Source: an uncultured Bacteroidales bacterium
GTDB lineage: Bacteria > Bacteroidota > Bacteroidia > Bacteroidales > Paludibacteraceae
Direction of reading: 5' to 3'
DNA length: 51,039 nt
NCBI GenBank assembly: GCA_902771935.1
Contig: CACXYM010000010.1
Span: 1 to 51,039 of the forward strand
This document shows, piece after piece, positions 19,024 to 26,765 of the stretch. The notes beneath the pieces are model-generated. The model made no database searches, was not told the DNA's origin, and saw nothing but the letters and a program-made list of their open reading frames with translations. Positions within the stretch are counted from its first letter, which is position 1. The number at the start of each line of letters is the position of its first letter. A program made the position numbers and the translations under genes.

Positions 19024-20394
19024 TTAATATATGGGAACATTATCATAGGTTAAATAAGCATACTCAACGGGATAGGCATAGAACATACAAGCCAGATGAA
19101 CGGAGATACGTGTAGCATCTTCCGGCACGTTCTTAAGCGTGAGGTTGAACTTCTTTGTGGCATTCAGCGGAACAGATACTCCGCCCAGACTGTTACCTTC
19201 TTTACCATTAAGAGTCATCTTTAGGTCATACTGTCCATAATCGGTTGCAAAGTCATCGATGATTTGGGTAGTATAAGTTTTGGCTTCCCAAGTATAACCA
19301 GTTCCCACTGCTTGTACACGGAAATCGGTATATTCGTTAATGCCACTATTTAGAATCGTTGTCTCCATTTGGATGTTACCACTGGCGAGCCGTTTACAAC
19401 TCAGGATGGCGATAGACAGATTATCGTTTGTACTTTTCAGTGTTGCCGACGAATAATCTTCGGATCCGCCTCCACCTCCGCCACCATTAGAAGTGGTAAA
19501 GGTTTTTTCTTCGCCATAGTACGTACTTCCTTCGCTCACTGCGTACGCTCTCACATGATATTGCGTTGCAGGAGTCAACCCACTCAGTTGGCAAACGAAA
19601 GACTGTGACGAACTACTTCCTCCACGAGAGATCTTGGTGTTATTAACGGTTGGGTTAGCGGTAGTGGCATAACATACTCCATAATCAGACACGCTGATGC
19701 CTCCTTCGAGTGTGAGCAGGCCATTAATCTTAGCAGATGTTTGTGCCACCTCCGTAATGGATTGAACAGAGATGACAGGTTTAACACCTCCTGCTACCTG
19801 CATATAAACGGGAACAGTCATTTGCTCCGAATTAGCAGAGATGATAATAGAACCGGTATATTTACCTGCTGCAACATTTCTATCCACCATCACATTGAGT
19901 TTGGTAGAAGTACTGACGGTAGCCGAAGTAGGAGTGACAGTAATCCACGTTTCGGACACTTTAACATCGAAGTGCACCGACTTACCGTTCGTTGCAGTAA
20001 CAGTAAGTTCGAGTGAGGCCTTGTCCGTTCCGAAATCCAATGCTGTCGGCAAGACATCGACACCCAAGAGGTTTGGTTTCATTTGAATGTGTGCACTAAC
20101 TGTTTCGCCAGCCAGGACACGTACGGTTTGGGTAGTAGTCAGATAGCCGGCCTTCTCAAAGGAGATAGTGTATTCCTTTGCGTCCAGATTTTCAAAAGAG
20201 AATTGTCCATCCGAGCCGGTAATTTTAGAATCCCCTGTTGACGTGATAGTGACTTTAACTCCCTCAAGAGGATTATTGTTTTGGAAATCCTTAACGATAC
20301 CGGATATACCACCCCATACGTCAGGTTCTTTTTGTGCGCATGCGGAGAATAGTACCGCTAAGATGACTGTTAATAAAAGATATGATTTTCTCAT
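19024..20394 (-). CDS. Multidomain lipoprotein (carboxypeptidase-regulatory-like, BACON, Fn3)
   Basis: A 456-aa lipoprotein. The signal peptide ends in FSAC; the residues after the cysteine (AQKEPD) resemble the Bacteroidota lipoprotein surface-export signal. Domains in order: carboxypeptidase-regulatory-like beta sandwich (about 30-108; GISGIVKDFQNNNPLEGVKV), BACON-type domain (about 115-200; VSETWITVTPTSATVS), fibronectin-III (about 207-302; GVCYATTANPTV, LTPATQYHVRAYAVSEG), a Gly7 linker (about 305-312), then a C-terminal module shared with the downstream lipoprotein. The modules suggest adhesion or glycan binding; no catalytic motif is seen. It lies 12 nt after the 294-aa gene and directly abuts the next. 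Confidence 0.88.
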   Translation of the reverse strand: MRKSYLLLTVILAVLFSACAQKEPDVWGGISGIVKDFQNNNPLEGVKVTITSTGDSKITGSDGQFSFENLDAKEYTISFEKAGYLTTTQTVRVLAGETVSAHIQMKPNLLGVDVLPTALDFGTDKASLELTVTATNGKSVHFDVKVSETWITVTPTSATVSTSTKLNVMVDRNVAAGKYTGSIIISANSEQMTVPVYMQVAGGVKPVISVQSITEVAQTSAKINGLLTLEGGISVSDYGVCYATTANPTVNNTKISRGGSSSSQSFVCQLSGLTPATQYHVRAYAVSEGSTYYGEEKTFTTSNGGGGGGGSEDYSSATLKSTNDNLSIAILSCKRLASGNIQMETTILNSGINEYTDFRVQAVGTGYTWEAKTYTTQIIDDFATDYGQYDLKMTLNGKEGNSLGGVSVPLNATKKFNLTLKNVPEDATRISVHLACMFYAYPVEYAYLTYDNVPIY

Positions 20395-20406
20395 TGTTTT
20401 ATTTGA

Positions 20407-21291
20407 TTAAAATGTTATTCGAGCTGTAAGTGACGGAGTGTAAGGATCCATCATTGTTGGTTCCAACCTAAAGGAGACATCGCGTCTTTGGTCTTTATCA
20501 ACCACTGTATGTCTTGCACCAGGAGCGACACCGGCATCAATAATGTTGTATATCCACAGGGCAGCTAAGGCTCCTATGCACACATAACTACCTGTTCCCC
20601 AGTTGTTCGCATTATTTTGATAAGTAGTCCTTTTAGTGGCATTATGTTCCTTATTAGCTAACGCTTGGTAGCTTGCCTTGTTAGCCTCGCAGAGTACGAT
20701 ACCACCAGCACAAAGCACAGAGCCCCCCATTATGAGTCCACCTTTAAGATACGAGCCTTTATACATTTGTCCTGCACCGGGGATAATAGAAAGCGCGACT
20801 GGTCCAAAGCCGTAGCGGTCAGTTACGCGCACATATTCCTCCGCATACTGAGACGCTCCAGGACGTTTAACCTGATAGAGGACATAGCAGCGATATTGAT
20901 TACGGAAGCCCATTTGCACCAATTCCCAGTATGTGTCTATTAATAGGCAACGCATAGGTAACTGTTGGGCATTTCCGTTAAGACTTCCGACCCGCACGAG
21001 GAGTTCTTCACCGGCATAACCAGAGACCTGCATCTCTGCAGCGGTACCTGTTTGTACGCCCCACTCCTGCGGGACATAATTAGCCAGTTCTTTGAGAGAT
21101 TTTTGTGGTGCTTCGCTCAAATCGTCCACATAGACTTGCACCACTCGATAAGCGATATTTAAGTTCTCCGCTTTTGGAGTATGCTTAACCCATCTAGGCT
21201 CAAGTTTGTCAGATTTCTGGAGTACATTGTTTGCCGCTGCTGCACCAGATAGACATAATAGTGCGGCAAAAAGGAACAACTTATGTTTCAT
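20407..21291 (-). CDS. Secreted/membrane protein of unknown function (DUF5683-like region)
   Basis: A 294-aa protein with an N-terminal signal peptide (MKHKLFLFAALLCLSGAAAA). Residues about 30-160 are a soluble domain without recognised motif. Then comes a hydrophobic region containing SIIPGAGQMYKGSYLKGG (about 170-187), a Gly-rich pattern seen in DUF5683- and TM2-type membrane proteins, and a second membrane segment before NIIDAGVAPGARHT (about 250-263). It is third among the larger genes of the operon, between the WG-repeat lipoprotein and the multidomain lipoprotein. The family similarity is by eye only; the function is unknown. Confidence 0.75.
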   Translation of the reverse strand: MKHKLFLFAALLCLSGAAAANNVLQKSDKLEPRWVKHTPKAENLNIAYRVVQVYVDDLSEAPQKSLKELANYVPQEWGVQTGTAAEMQVSGYAGEELLVRVGSLNGNAQQLPMRCLLIDTYWELVQMGFRNQYRCYVLYQVKRPGASQYAEEYVRVTDRYGFGPVALSIIPGAGQMYKGSYLKGGLIMGGSVLCAGGIVLCEANKASYQALANKEHNATKRTTYQNNANNWGTGSYVCIGALAALWIYNIIDAGVAPGARHTVVDKDQRRDVSFRLEPTMMDPYTPSLTARITF

Positions 21292-21305
21292 GGATTAATA
21301 CACAA

Positions 21306-22460
21306 TTATTTCTTTTTCTTTTTGGTTCTGTTAATGTCCAGTCTGCAACTGTATTTCGGCAGCATGTCGCTTTTGAGCATTGTTTCACTACTACCTGCCC
21401 AGAAATGAGGAATAGAGCCGATATGTAGATATTGGGGCTCTACCACCACATTTCCTTTATGATCAATCAGTCCATATTTGTCGTCAACTACAACAATAGC
21501 GACGCCATCATGGAAGTTAGAGACATTGTCATAAAGAGGATTGATTGCAACGAGTCCCTTTTTGTCAATAAATCCCCACTTTTTTCCAATTAAGACTTTG
21601 CATAGGCCTTCAGAGAATCGTCCCCAATTATCAAATTTTTGAGTAGTAGCCATTAAGTCACCATAATGATTTCGGATGATAGTGTGTTGTTTCTCTGTGC
21701 CTAAGACTAAGCCTTCCGAGATCCAGTCATAATCACAACCTGAGAATTTATCAGAGACATCGACTCCCTGTTTATCTATGATGTCTCCGTAGCCATAGTT
21801 AGATTTTTTAACGTGAGCCTTTCCGAAAGTGAAGGTATAAACTGTTCTGTACTGTGGATTTATCACGAAATGTCCGTCATGACCGATATATCCGCATTTA
21901 TCGCCAAGCATTACTCCTGCTAAGCCTTCTGAGAATAAGTCCACTTGGTCAAATTGAGGTGTGATGACCATTTCACCTTTGTTATTAACGAATCCCCATT
22001 TGTTATTGGAATTGCAGACGGGTGCTAAGCCTTCTGAGAACACTCCGGCTTCAATAATATCAGGCAATTCAAAGACTACTTTTCCCGCTGTATTGAGACA
22101 GACGATTGGTTGTCCCGGTTGATGAGCAAATGCCAGATTCTCAAAGAACATCGTTTCGTTGTCATAGATTGCCGGAATAACGAAACGACCTGTTTCATCA
22201 ATATAGCCGTGTAGGTAGTTGGTATCTACGACCTGCGCTAAACCACATGAGAATGCCCATGCATCAGGGAATCGAGGATTAATGACCACGTTTCCTTTCG
22301 TGTCCAGGTAGCCCAACCACATAGCGCCCTCGTCCGTTTTAAAGACATAAGGAAGGAGGGAATAATTAATTTCCTTAACCTCGGATTTGCCGAAGTGGCA
22401 ACTTGTAAATGTAGCAACGACAACTACTACAGCGAGTAATTTAGCAAGAATATTTTTCAT
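21306..22460 (-). CDS. WG-repeat lipoprotein
   Basis: A 384-aa lipoprotein (signal peptide ending in FTSC) made almost entirely of WG-type beta repeats of the form WGFIDKKGLVAINPLYD. About seven to nine copies can be read, for example at LGYLDTKGNVVINPRF, HGYIDETGRFVIPAIY, WGFVNNKGEMVITPQF, CGYIGHDGHFVINPQY and YGLIDHKGNVVVEPQY. The C-terminus is a short basic tail (NRTKKKKK). WG repeats are found in surface and regulatory proteins and are thought to mediate binding. It lies 18 nt downstream of the small membrane protein. Confidence 0.9.
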   Translation of the reverse strand: MKNILAKLLAVVVVVATFTSCHFGKSEVKEINYSLLPYVFKTDEGAMWLGYLDTKGNVVINPRFPDAWAFSCGLAQVVDTNYLHGYIDETGRFVIPAIYDNETMFFENLAFAHQPGQPIVCLNTAGKVVFELPDIIEAGVFSEGLAPVCNSNNKWGFVNNKGEMVITPQFDQVDLFSEGLAGVMLGDKCGYIGHDGHFVINPQYRTVYTFTFGKAHVKKSNYGYGDIIDKQGVDVSDKFSGCDYDWISEGLVLGTEKQHTIIRNHYGDLMATTQKFDNWGRFSEGLCKVLIGKKWGFIDKKGLVAINPLYDNVSNFHDGVAIVVVDDKYGLIDHKGNVVVEPQYLHIGSIPHFWAGSSETMLKSDMLPKYSCRLDINRTKKKKK

Positions 22461-22478
22461 ATAACGTAAATGATAAAA

Positions 22479-22859
22479 TTATTTTGATTCTTTTTCTTCG
22501 GCATTCTTCATATCGAGTTTAGTCAAGCGATAAGAGATATTGATTTGCACACGGATAGCCGCCCATATCAACAAATGCAGGAAATAAACGATTAAACCAT
22601 ATATAATCAATCCGATTCCCACTCCTATATATATTTCAGCGACTCCGTAACCACGATCAGCTGCAGAAGCATAAAGCATCAGTCCGATACCAACGAGCGG
22701 GAATAACACGCAGAAGATTTTTCCTAACCAAAGGATGATGGTAGCAAGCACATTCAATACTTTTTCGGCTTTGAAATTGTCGGAGTTCTCTAATGCGGAT
22801 ACTGAATTCGGTTTCTCATAGTTGCGTTTGACAACGATTTTCTTTTTTTCGTTTTCCAT
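22479..22859 (-). CDS. Small membrane protein of unknown function
   Basis: A 126-aa protein starting MENEKKKIVVKRNYEKP with a charged cytoplasmic N-terminus, two hydrophobic segments (about 42-64 and 75-100) and a charged C-terminus ending EEKESK. The ATG at 22859 is preferred over an in-frame TTG at 22892, which overlaps the stop of the 36-aa ORF. No family was recognised. It is the first sizeable gene of the operon driven by the promoter at 23021-23052. Confidence 0.75.
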   Translation of the reverse strand: MENEKKKIVVKRNYEKPNSVSALENSDNFKAEKVLNVLATIILWLGKIFCVLFPLVGIGLMLYASAADRGYGVAEIYIGVGIGLIIYGLIVYFLHLLIWAAIRVQINISYRLTKLDMKNAEEKESK

Positions 22860-22888
22860 AATAATTTGAGATTTAATGTTATAATGAT

Positions 22889-22999
22889 TCAAGTAAAGAG
22901 TATTTCGTTTTCAGGAAACTTCGAATCCACTTCTTTTTGCCGATATTTAAGTGACCATGTGATACCTACGCCAAACGGATATTTTTCCTTCTGTTCCAT
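22889..22999 (-). CDS. Putative 36-aa small ORF at the head of the lipoprotein operon
   Basis: An ATG-started ORF, MEQKEKYPFGVGITWSLKYR..., ends with TGA at 22889. It begins 22 nt after the -7 box of the operon promoter and is the first possible coding sequence of the transcript. It is charged, without membrane segment or signal peptide. It could be a small protein or a leader peptide. Support is positional only. Confidence 0.4.
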   Translation of the reverse strand: MEQKEKYPFGVGITWSLKYRQKEVDSKFPENEILFT

Positions 23000-23020
23000 T
23001 GTAAATATTATTTAAGCCTG

Positions 23021-23052
23021 CAAAGATACAAATAAAATTTGATACAACCAAA
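23021..23052 (-). promoter_or_regulatory. Promoter of the WG/lipoprotein operon
   Basis: Minus-strand TTTG (23049-23052), exactly 20 nt, then TATCTTTG (23021-23028), matching TTTG / TAnnTTTG. Transcription would start near 23014 and run through the 36-aa ORF and five larger genes. Confidence 0.85.
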
Positions 23053-23077
23053 TATAATTTGGTTTTTTGTTAGAAAT

Positions 23078-23108
23078 ACAAAAAATCTGCACGTGATGAT
23101 GCAGATTT
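23078..23108 (-). terminator. Terminator reading leftward, downstream of the accessory patch
   Basis: Perfect 9-bp stem AAATCTGCA (23083-23091) / TGCAGATTT (23100-23108), loop of 8, followed on the minus strand by TTTTTTGT. Nothing on the minus strand ends nearby except, 1 kb away, the grpE-to-lpxL operon, whose natural terminator this may be. Confidence 0.7.
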
Positions 23109-23357
23109 ATAGTAGTAAAAGGGGAATGGATATCGAAAAAAGGAACAGATTTTCCATGGTTTTTTGTAAGTTGGTGAAGGATAGTGAGTTAGAGGGCGTA
23201 TTACTGTTGCTTGGGAGTAGATGTGATAAGTAAAAATATGCGAGAAACATGAAATAGGTGGGGTGTTTTTGCATATATATGGAGAGGGAAGGTAATAGGT
23301 AAGAGGTAAAAGGTCCTAGAGGGCTGAAAAAAATATTAACAATTTAATCTTAATTTT
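23109..23357. other. Intergenic stretch with a 7-bp tandem repeat
   Basis: No gene is supported. At 23290-23317 four consecutive heptamers occur: AGGTAAT, AGGTAAG, AGGTAAA, AGGTCCT. The rest is A/G-rich and unremarkable. Confidence 0.7.
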
Positions 23358-23638
23358 ATGGAAATGAAAAATTTGATGAAAGAGGAACAGGAAGACCTCC
23401 GCATTGTTGAGTATCTCGACATGCACAAACTTCCTGAGAGTTTACAACAAATGTTATCGTTGGCATCGACGAGCGAGGAGAAGGACATCTTACTGATGTC
23501 GACTCTCGCGGGTGTGAGCGCGTGCGTTCCCAATGTATATTTCCGTTACGGTCCAACGGGAAAGAAGTACTACGCGAGTTGCGCGTAGTGGATGAGCAGT
23601 ATCCGATGCTGATAGCGGGTGACAGTACGTTAGTGTAG
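23358..23638 (+). pseudogene. Remnant of a DUF3987/VirE-like gene
   Basis: The first 76 codons (23358-23588) read as the start of a Bacteroidota DUF3987-type protein found on mobile elements: HKLPESLQQMLSLASTSEEKD, then the LMSTLAGVSACVPNVYFRYG segment that normally precedes a P-loop ATPase region. The frame then stops. A second piece in another frame, ELRVVDEQYPMLIAGDSTLV (23576-23635), looks like an internal part of the same kind of protein. The gene has thus lost its middle and end and is frameshifted. The family assignment is from memory of the motif pattern and is moderate. Confidence 0.6.
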
Positions 23639-23683
23639 GGGGTATGATGTAGGCTTTGAGTTACGGTGGAGGTATAGTAATAA

Positions 23684-23714
23684 CTAACGAATATCTAACG
23701 AATCACTAACGATT
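23684..23714. repeat. 11-bp-period tandem repeat, locus 1
   Basis: CTAACGA occurs at 23684, 23695 and 23706, that is, three copies at exactly 11-bp spacing, between the DUF3987 remnant and the 104-aa gene. Confidence 0.85.
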
Positions 23715-23774
23715 TGCGGGTATTTCGCGGGAAAAGAAAAGAATTTTATAAACTAATTAAAAAAAGGAAAAAAG

Positions 23775-24089
23775 ATGGCACAGTTTGAAACCATAATGGA
23801 GATTGTCAAGTTTATCGGCAAGTTATCCAGCAAGTCGCGTTTGATAGCGCGTCAGAAAGTGTATCGATATGGTGGTTATATCAAGGGATACGGTCCGAAG
23901 GAGATGTATGAAAAGGAACGGCGTAACTACCGTTATCATCCTCGTCGTGCAGCGGAGCGCGCGCAGTATGAGAAGTGGTGTCGTGCGTGTCGTGAGGCGA
24001 CGGAGATAGTTCATGATGAGCATCATCCGCGTTATGCAGAGTTGCATGCGGCGTGGGAAGCACAGCTAGTAAAGGAGGTACGCCCTTAA
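23775..24089 (+). CDS. Orphan 104-aa protein of the accessory patch
   Basis: A short, strongly basic and Arg/Tyr/Glu-rich protein (ERRNYRYHPRRAAERAQYEKW, followed by CRACREATEIVHDEHHPRYAEL). It has no signal peptide or membrane segment. The C-terminal half has the rhythm of a small helical domain common in uncharacterised Bacteroidales mobile-element genes. It follows an A/G-rich, SD-like stretch (AAAGGAAAAAAG). It is the only plus-strand gene between the two large minus-strand operons and its codon choice (many GCG and CGC) differs from the neighbours, suggesting transfer. The function is unknown. Confidence 0.6.
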   Translation: MAQFETIMEIVKFIGKLSSKSRLIARQKVYRYGGYIKGYGPKEMYEKERRNYRYHPRRAAERAQYEKWCRACREATEIVHDEHHPRYAELHAAWEAQLVKEVRP

Positions 24090-24090
24090 T

Positions 24091-24963
24091 TTATTTGGCA
24101 TCGCGTCCCCATTTCCAGCGGTTGTGAGACCAAAGCCACTGTTCGGGTTGTTCGATGATATTGTTTTCGAGTCGGCGGGCGAACTGCTCGGTGATATAGT
24201 TCTCGGGCGTGTTCGGTGCATCGTCGGTGATTAAGTCCACCCGCGCCACATAATGTCCGCGTTTGGGACAGGTCATGTGGACATAAGTTACGACATAATC
24301 GAACTTTTTGGCGAGCATCTCTCCACCATCGAGGAAGGAAGTCTCCTGATTGAGGAAAGTGGTCCAATAGTGCGCGTTACGTGGAGTAGGTTTCTGGTCG
24401 GCTATCAAGCCAAGCGTAAAGTGTGCATCTCGTTTCTTGAGTAGCACCAGATGGCGCAGAAGATTGTTTTTCTCAATACCGCTATTGGCTCCACTACGCT
24501 TTTCCCGTACGGCTATCATCGCCTTGTCCGAACCGGAACTTTTGAGTTTGCGGTACACGTTGTAATGCTGCATTTCCGGACGTTTGAACCGATGCTGTAC
24601 CTCTGCTGTCCACTCCCAATTACCGAGATGACCAAGCATAAAGATAACGCCTCCTTTGCGCTGCGCCCATTGTTCCACTTTGTCCACATTTATCGATTCA
24701 AAATGCTTGAGCATATCTTGTTCTGTGGCACGGTAGGACCAGATAACTTCTGCAAAAATATCTACGAGGTGATGGTAATAGCGTTTTTCTATTACCTTGC
24801 GCTCTGTGTTCGATTTATCTGGAAAACTGAGACGGAGATTTTTACGAACGATCTTTTTGCGATACCCAAGAATGTAGTACATAAGCGGATAAGTAAAAAT
24901 ATCGCCGAGGAAATAAAGTACCCGTAGCGGCAAGAGGCTTAATATGGATATGCAGAATTTCAT
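24091..24963 (-). CDS. Lipid A biosynthesis-type acyltransferase (LpxL/HtrB family)
   Basis: A 290-aa protein with an N-terminal membrane anchor (LSLLPLRVLYFLGDIF) and the family active-site motif H112-LGNW-E117 (HX4E). KNLRLSFPD (41-49) is also typical. Members transfer a secondary acyl chain to lipid A precursors at the inner membrane. The ATG overlaps the stop of the preceding sulfatase-family gene by 4 nt (ATGA), so it is the last gene of the overlapping grpE-dnaJ-envelope operon. Whether it acts on lipid A or another lipid (for example amino or ornithine lipids) cannot be told from sequence. Confidence 0.9.
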   Translation of the reverse strand: MKFCISILSLLPLRVLYFLGDIFTYPLMYYILGYRKKIVRKNLRLSFPDKSNTERKVIEKRYYHHLVDIFAEVIWSYRATEQDMLKHFESINVDKVEQWAQRKGGVIFMLGHLGNWEWTAEVQHRFKRPEMQHYNVYRKLKSSGSDKAMIAVREKRSGANSGIEKNNLLRHLVLLKKRDAHFTLGLIADQKPTPRNAHYWTTFLNQETSFLDGGEMLAKKFDYVVTYVHMTCPKRGHYVARVDLITDDAPNTPENYITEQFARRLENNIIEQPEQWLWSHNRWKWGRDAK

Positions 24964-26765
24964 TGTTTAGTGAGTTGAGTCATTATATATTGTGTAAATG
25001 CTTTTGCTTTGTATGTTCGGTCAGCAGAAGGACTGCTTTCCAGGATGGGCTTGTCCACCACAGCATCAATAACAGTAGTTCCGGTAGAATCAATAAAGGC
25101 GAAACCATCCACAAAATGATAATAGGCAAAGGCATTGTTTTTAGAGGCCAAAATATCTTTGGCAAATATAAAATCCGATGCGTCAAGATGCATTTGGTGT
25201 AGCAATGTCGGCACCCAATCAATCTGTGAACAAAGAGTTGATATTACACGTGGCTCTTTGACTGCTCCTCCGGTAAAAATGATAGGGATACGATAACGAA
25301 GTGTGTCGTAATTGGTGATGCCGTCAGGATATGGATAACCATGATCTGCGACAAGGACAACCAATGTGCTGTCCCATGCCGGACTTGTTCTCAATGTATC
25401 CACAAATGCTCCGAGACAACTGTCGGTATAGGCTATAGCATTGAGATAAGAGTGCGAGTAATGATGATAATCAACCTCAAAAGGTTCATGTGATGAGAGA
25501 CTAAGGACTACGTTGAACGTCCGATCATCCGTTACTTGGCGTTGAACAATATCGTGTGCAGCGTAGTCAAAGAGTATATGATCCGGCACACCCCATTTGC
25601 TCATTCGTTGTGACATTGGGAAATCGTGGTCGCAGACACGTTGCTCAAAACCGCCAGTGACTAAATATGAGCGCATATTGGTGAAGTCTTCATCTCCGCC
25701 GTAGTAAAACTTGAGGTTATACCCATTGGCTTTGAGTACTTGTCCGACTTGTGGCAATTGTTGTGATTTTGATGGAATCATCATGACAGAAGCATTCGCG
25801 CATCCAGGGAAGGCACCGAGTACAGCCATCACGCCGCGATCCGTCCGATAACTATTCGCGAAAGCTCGATTGAAAAATACTCCTTCTTTTGCGAGGTTTT
25901 GCATGTTGGGCATTACGTCCCACGCATTGGATGAAAAGCTTTCGAGAATACAAAGCACGATGTTCGGGCGAGTGGTTGTGAGAAGTGGTTCTGTTGTGCC
26001 GCAAGAGTAGCCTAACATACGCTTAACATACGCTGCGCATTCGTCATCAGACATATAGGTATATCGCTTGGTATCCAATCTGTTTTCTGAGAGTGATTCT
26101 ACTATATTGAAAATAGGATTAATAGCTGCCAGATTAAGCATGCGATTGTCGGAGTAATAGACTCGCCCTGTGTTCATTGTAGAGACTGTGACGCTGCCGC
26201 GGATGGGAAGAAAAAGTAAGGCGGTCAGCACAACCATTACGGCCGTTGCTGTTATCTTTCTTTTAATACTCATGTGCTGTGCAGGTTCTTTATGAAGCAA
26301 ATATCGATAAACGAACCACCAGCCTGTGAAAAGTAGTGCAAAAGCTAGCGCTCCCAAGCTCCACAACCACCACGGCGCACAGGCCAGAACTTCTTTGGGT
26401 GACTGGAGGTATGCAAAGAGGTCTTTATCCAGGTGATATCCCCAACTAGGGAATGCCCCATTATCACCAAGAACGACCCATAAAGCGATAGTGAGTAGTA
26501 TGCCTGTGACGACATCGGCAATTTTTTCTATTATAGACCATTTTACCCATATGCTTGCAACGAGCAAAAGGCCGAAGATGACAGTTATATATGCCGCGGT
26601 TGACAAGTCCAATGGTAATCCGTGCCATGGAACAAGAAACCAGTCTGACCACGAGACTTCGCCCAATAAACTATGTTGGCATAGCATGAAAAGCGGCTTC
26701 TGTACAATGAAGAACACTATCCAAAATAGATAATATGTGAAGAATAAGTGTATTCTATCTTTCAT
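24960..26765 (-). CDS. Second LTA synthase-like sulfatase-family membrane transferase
   Basis: A 601-aa paralogue of the gene at 14670-16535. Five hydrophobic segments occupy about residues 8-190; the rest is an extracytoplasmic sulfatase-fold domain. Expected metal/catalytic elements are present: IVLCILESFSSNAWD, the nucleophile region NSYRTDRGVMAVLGAFPG and VLVADHGYPY. Likely reaction: transfer of a phosphoglycerol- or phosphoethanolamine-type head group to an envelope acceptor. It overlaps the neighbours on both sides by 4 nt (ATGA). Being coupled to an LpxL-type gene points to lipid or LPS decoration, by inference. Confidence 0.9.
   Translation of the reverse strand: MKDRIHLFFTYYLFWIVFFIVQKPLFMLCQHSLLGEVSWSDWFLVPWHGLPLDLSTAAYITVIFGLLLVASIWVKWSIIEKIADVVTGILLTIALWVVLGDNGAFPSWGYHLDKDLFAYLQSPKEVLACAPWWLWSLGALAFALLFTGWWFVYRYLLHKEPAQHMSIKRKITATAVMVVLTALLFLPIRGSVTVSTMNTGRVYYSDNRMLNLAAINPIFNIVESLSENRLDTKRYTYMSDDECAAYVKRMLGYSCGTTEPLLTTTRPNIVLCILESFSSNAWDVMPNMQNLAKEGVFFNRAFANSYRTDRGVMAVLGAFPGCANASVMMIPSKSQQLPQVGQVLKANGYNLKFYYGGDEDFTNMRSYLVTGGFEQRVCDHDFPMSQRMSKWGVPDHILFDYAAHDIVQRQVTDDRTFNVVLSLSSHEPFEVDYHHYSHSYLNAIAYTDSCLGAFVDTLRTSPAWDSTLVVLVADHGYPYPDGITNYDTLRYRIPIIFTGGAVKEPRVISTLCSQIDWVPTLLHQMHLDASDFIFAKDILASKNNAFAYYHFVDGFAFIDSTGTTVIDAVVDKPILESSPSADRTYKAKAFTQYIMTQLTKQ

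Noticed and set aside
23039-23233. A 64-codon plus-strand frame before the DUF3987 remnant
   Set aside because: It starts inside the operon promoter of the opposite strand, runs through a terminator hairpin and shows no protein-like pattern.
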